Positions 52,101 to 58,100 of a stretch of DNA of 64,000 bases are shown piece after piece. The translations under genes were made by a program, and so were the position numbers. Under the pieces are notes generated by a model that was given only the letters and a program-made list of their open reading frames with translations, was not told the origin of the DNA and did no database searches. Source of the stretch: Nematostella vectensis (Eukaryota > Cnidaria > Anthozoa > Actiniaria > Edwardsiidae); the NCBI RefSeq assembly GCF_932526225.1, contig NC_064036.1, positions 5,217,519 to 5,281,518 of the forward strand, in the 5' to 3' direction. Position 1 is the stretch's first letter. Each line of letters begins with the position of its first letter.

Positions 52101-55100
52101 CGGTCTCGCCTTAAATCTGGCCATTTTTTTTTTCCCGCAGTATTGCGGTTTTTCTAGACTGCGTGGTTTACGGTTATATATATTATTATACATACTTATT
52201 TTGACGGTTTTGATGTTTTTGGCTTTTTTTTCTGTGCGGTTTTGCGCCCAATCCCCCCACCCCCACCCCCTCATTAGAGGTTTCACCTCGCTACCTCGGT
52301 CTGAAGCTGTTACGCGTAAAGAGTGCTTGGATACCACTTCTCGGTCAAGTGTGTGGTTGAGTTCTTACCTCGCCACCTCGGTCTGAAGCTGTTACGCGTA
52401 AAGAGTGCTTGGATACCACTTCTCGGTCAAGTGTGTGGTTGAGTTGAAGAAGACCGCTATATCAAGAATCAAAACATCGATACCATTTTAACTCCAATAA
52501 CGATAACAATATATAATGATAATTATAATATAATAATAATTAAAATATGTTATTTATTTGGCGCGAATTTTAAAAACGTGTATAATATCGTCTATTGTCA
52601 AGCAATCGATTTATAAATGTATCGTTGAGTAACACTATTTCTAAGGTACATGTAAAAACTGCGAGTTCATAAGGAAAAAAAAACGCACACAAAAAAAAAA
52701 CACAAAAATTATATGGACAGACAGACAGATTTATTAGAGTTCCGTGAACAAAGATGTACATAAGCCATTAAGCCGTTAAGCCATAAGCCGTTTTCCATAG
52801 TCTGACAGCGCGGGCAAATCCTTGATTCTGGTGTTATATAATTTTTATTTTAGCGACCTCTTTTAATTTGTAGAATGTGGTCGCTTACTCTTAGCTTTGT
52901 TAGTGCCCTACGTTATTCTATATTCGATACTTTTAGGAAATAATCCTCTAGTTTATATTCTGATTTGAATTCTCTGAATGTTCTTAGTTTGTTCCCTCCA
53001 ATTGGTCAGAATTGGCTCAAAAGAGTGGGAGAAGCCCCCACCCCGTCCGCCGCCCCTGAATATATGCAGCTGTTATTATTAAATACGTCATTTCGCAAAA
53101 TATAATCACTGGTAGCATCATTAATTTTGAATAATTATTTTAAAAAATTTCAACAAGCTACAAAACTAGTTCAATAGGACAATAGTATAACACCAAACTA
53201 TTATTACCTTCTTGCATCGATAATAAAAGACCCCTCAACATTCCCTTCTGTTATGATGTAAACAATATTACCATTCAAGTCTTTGTCTCGATCGACGGCC
53301 TGAAGAATATTTGAAAAAAAAATGTTAACTCTTACAAGCTTGATGAACCTTTTTCACATTAAAAGCCGAAACAACAAAAATAAACCGTATGGACTTATTC
53401 TTTTAATTTAAGCGTATACTGGTATATACATATGTGCAATAAAGTATAGCTATGCACTATCATTCTATATGTATACATATCAGAACATGGTAAACATAGA
53501 ATATCCACACTGCTCCCCCCTAAATATCGTCGTAACAGCTGTTATGATCTCAACCTACACTAATTATGCCCAATAGAGCCCCTGGTAGTGCCGTCTCGAT
53601 AACGCTGAAGTTGTACGATGGTCGGACAAATTCTGGGCTGTTGTCATTGATATCGAGCACAGTAACCACGACATCCACAACAGAGACCCTGTGAAGAATG
53701 TTTGTTAGAAGGTGTGACCTGATGATCCGGTGGCGGATGCAGGGGGGTGGTCTGGAAGGGTGTAGAGAAATGTATTGAACCCCCCCCCTCCCCATGCACA
53801 CACACTCCCCTTAAAATCCCGAAATCATGGGATTTGCCCATCCATGTGATCTTAGGGCGCGTTTTTTACTATAATTCTGGAATAGGAATGGGGTTGGTAG
53901 AGAATGTTCAGAATGGCCACCGAGTCATTCTGCTACAGGTATGAATGGGTGAATGGCCTTCATTCCATTCCGGAATGGGAACGCGGGATAAACGAACGCG
54001 CGCTTTTTCTATCGTAATCTTACTTATTCCGGAATCACGAGTGAAATAACTGCGTCTGCTTAGCAGCCGTTCCAAGTGGCACGCTGTTAAAGTAAGGCTA
54101 TTTACTTATTCAGGCTGTTCTTAGAAATTTACAAATTCCCATTTTCAAATTTACAAAATACAGTTTTGTATGGAGGGTGAGGCGTCAAAGTATAAAATCC
54201 ATTACAGTCAACATCCGCTAACATCCTTCGTATGGCTTTTTAACCCCTTCGTCCTTCGTCCCCTCTTAAGGCATACACTCGAAACTCGAAGCTGTTCGTT
54301 CGTTCGTTCGTTCGCTCGTTTGTTTGTTTGTTTGGTTGGTTGGTTGGTTGGTGTTTTTTTCTAATAGCCTTTAGACATCGGACCCCAGATATAAAGGCAA
54401 AGAAAGCAGTCATACCTTATAGTCGATAAGGGTGCACCATCACTCGCAGTCACCCTGAGTCTGAAGGTCGTGATATTCTCTCGATCCAGTCTTCTTGAGG
54501 TAGTGATTGTACCGTTTTTAGCGTTTATTTTGAAATATTGATAATGACCTTCGGCATCGGCAAGAACGGCGTATGATACCATGGCGTTAGACCCTATATC
54601 GGAGTCATTTGCCGATACCTACAAAATAATAAACATTTGATAATTTTGTTAAATATAATTAGACATCAAAAACATCATCACTAAAACAAGAAAAGCATTA
54701 CATTAACTTTATATCAACAAAAACATACTTTTGTATGCTATATTTAAGTATCTTGCTAATAACTAAACGCCATAAAGCAAGCACATAATGTTAGGGAAAA
54801 TTAAGCAATAACCTCTGCGCCATTATCATTCATCTTTGAACTAACAAACAATGTATTGGACAGTTCGGTAAAAAGGCTGGAAGTATAACATTTTTTTTGT
54901 CGTTGCTGGAAATAAGGTTCCACAACTTGAACACAAGTTGGATGGTCATTGATTCTTCTCAGAAATCATTGTTAAGAGTTTGCATGGTGGTGTTTTTGTA
55001 TGGGAGGTCGTTATTTTATTAAGGTATAAAATTTAATACTAATAAGAATCGTGGCTGCACCTGTATTACGAAAGTTCCTGGTGGTTCGTTCTCGTAAATG

Positions 55101-58100
55101 GGAGAAGAATACAGCGCACGAGAAAAGATCGGAGAGTTGTCGTTCTCATCTCTAAGCATGACCGTTATGGTGACATTGCTATGGAAACCACCACTTGTTT
55201 CTGTTTCTCTTGCAATCACCTAGAGGGGAATAAGGAGTCTCAATGAGTAGTGGGCTTTATAAGTCTAAGATAATTAAAGCATGGCTTCTTTATCTCATTC
55301 CTTGATTTTAGTCTTGCAGGATATTAATTTGCATGTTTATACAATAAAGCTCATACCCATGTCAATTTTGAGTGTCTAAAACTATGAACTAGTCTCCGTT
55401 TCCATGTAGGTTTAGATGCTTATAATAGCTATATAGATTAGCTATTCCTTGATATGGGTGACGTCTCCATTTCCATGTAGGCTTAGATGCTTATAATAAC
55501 TATATAGTTTAGCTATTCCATTTATATATACATGGATACTTACGGTACACCAAAAACTGGAAATCGACTCTGCCAAATTTTCGTCTTTAATAAGACTTCT
55601 TCAGGGCAGTCTTGTATTAATTGTTCTGGTACGAGATCACGACAGTTTGGGCTTTTTGATTCTATGTATACTTACGGTTATACTGTAGAAGTCTTTCTTT
55701 TCACGATCAAGGGTTCCATTTACTATGATGATTCCTGAATGTTCGCCAATGACAAACTCATGGCTGGCATAAGCAATTTCGTAAATGAAGCTAGCATTCA
55801 CTCCCTTAAAGGCAGACATTCAAAAATAAAGACATAGTACCACTTATAGCAAATAACGAGAAAAAATATGATAATCAGTTTTGTTTAAGTGAAGCCAGAC
55901 AGTAAAGTACGTAGGTATTTTGCTGTGCGCACACTTACCAGCTCCCCTGTTTGAGCGCATAAAAGTAGGTCATTTATTATTGAAGGATATTCAAATGTTA
56001 AAACTTTTCAGATAATATCTATGACTGCGTAACCCCTTTCAGTAAATCCTGACTACACGCCTGTTATAAGGTAGAAGGCAATTGAATACGCAATCTGGGC
56101 GGGATGACAAGCACTGATGCAGGGAACCAAGTAGGCAAGCAAGCAACGTATGCGCAGGCGTCAAGGTGATACATCACGCAAGAAAAGAGTGGCAGGGAAA
56201 AAGCCCAGGGGGGTACTCCGATATCAAACGGACGGTGATCATCGTCGGGATTTTTTTAAAAAACAACCCTAAAAGATACTAAAGTGGGCGTGGTCTGGTT
56301 ATATTTCAACCCTTATATTTTAACTCTAAAAGATACTAAAGTGGGCGCGGTTAGGCATGAATTAACCCCCTAAAAGATACCTCAAACAAACGTTAATAAT
56401 TTGTAATAAAAACGTTTATTTAAAATTGACTCAAGTGATCTAAAAACACCGATTGACACGTTTTAACGCTCTTTCCTGAGTTACATGTTAGATGAGCGAT
56501 GGCTATAATAGCACCCTAAAAGACACCGAGGTGAAAAACACTGGGCATTCTTATTTTCACCCCTAAAGGATATTCAAGGCTCATCCAAATTTACACCCTA
56601 AAAGATACGACGATGATCCCCGTGAAAGACAAGATTCAAGAGGGGAACAATGTAAAAGCTAGCACGAAAATGGGGCAAGTAATAAAACCAACAAACCTGA
56701 TCAATATCCTCTGCTTGGACTTGAATGACATATGTGCCAATAGCTGCATTCTCGTTAACAGTTGTGTTGTACGAGGGCAGTGTGAATAAAGGGATGTTAT
56801 CATTGACATCTGTCACGGTAATGAGAACTTCCGTGTGATCTTGATAAATCGTGCAATATGCCTGAAACAATATAAAAATTCAGGTCAGGAAACGCATTAT
56901 TCCTTCATCGTGATGCTAAAGATAATACACAACCTAATAAAATTGAATTGGTAAATTCAAACGAAGTGTCTACGCACAACATGGTTTGTAGTTTAAGTTT
57001 TGTTTTCAATGGTTTTGAGTTCTCCACGATTTTCTGCAAAAGGTAAATACGAAACAAAAAATGTTTAAGGCGTCAGTGGAATAGCCGCTTTTGTGTTTTT
57101 TCATGAGATCCTCGCTTTTTTTATGTTGTTCTTCGACTAAAATATAAGCTCTTTGTTGCACGATTCATTTGGGAATATATTTGTATATCAATGTTAAAAA
57201 CCTTGGGTCCAAAAAATAAAACGAAAAAAAAAAATATGTGAATGTGCCATATGAAAAAGGATTCTGCTAAATGCCTCTTTATGGTCCTCTTACAAGTATT
57301 CGTAGTCTGTACTCAGCAATTGTTTCCCTGTCCAGCGAACCATTGAGTGTTATCTCTCCCGTGATGTTGGCGATATTGAACATTCGCAATGGGTTTGTTT
57401 CTGCAATAGCAAGCAAGTCCAACTAAATGATTTTGCTTAATATGAAAGCGTAAAAGTCGCCTCATTGCTATGAGACACAAACACGATGACAGGTAGAAAC
57501 GTAAGAGAGTTGTTCTCCTTCTCCTTGCACTTACCCTTGTCAATGGCATATGTTACGGGAGCGTTGATTGACTTGTCCAAGTCTTTCGCATGCACTTGCA
57601 TCACCACAGAGCCCTGTATATGAAGTAAAATTAAGTCTTGGCAATTAAGTTCAGACTTATATAACTATACATTCACAGAATGAGAAAGAGACCTTAGGAC
57701 TTTCGCCAATATGTAAAAAATGGTAAAATCTGATTATCACTTCGCATCAGAAAATGTAGGAAGCTTCGTATACTGTATGGAGTTATTTTCAAATTGTGCG
57801 CCTCTTTAATGGATGACTATTTTTTAAGCTTGTCTTTGCTCCGAGTGCTTGACGGGCCCCATATTAATGTTACTCCCTATAGCACTGACCATGGCTGCAT
57901 TCTCGGGGATGCTTGCGCTGTATGAGTAATTGTTGAATCTGACTGGTAGGTCATCAGCATCCAGTACATTCACCGTCACCATCGTCCAATTCGATAATCC
58001 ATTCTTCGGTATCACCGTATCGTTCGTAAGAGGATTCTAATTGACAAAAACAATAATCTCGTCATCAGAGACGGAAAGATTACTATACCTCTTTTGTAGA

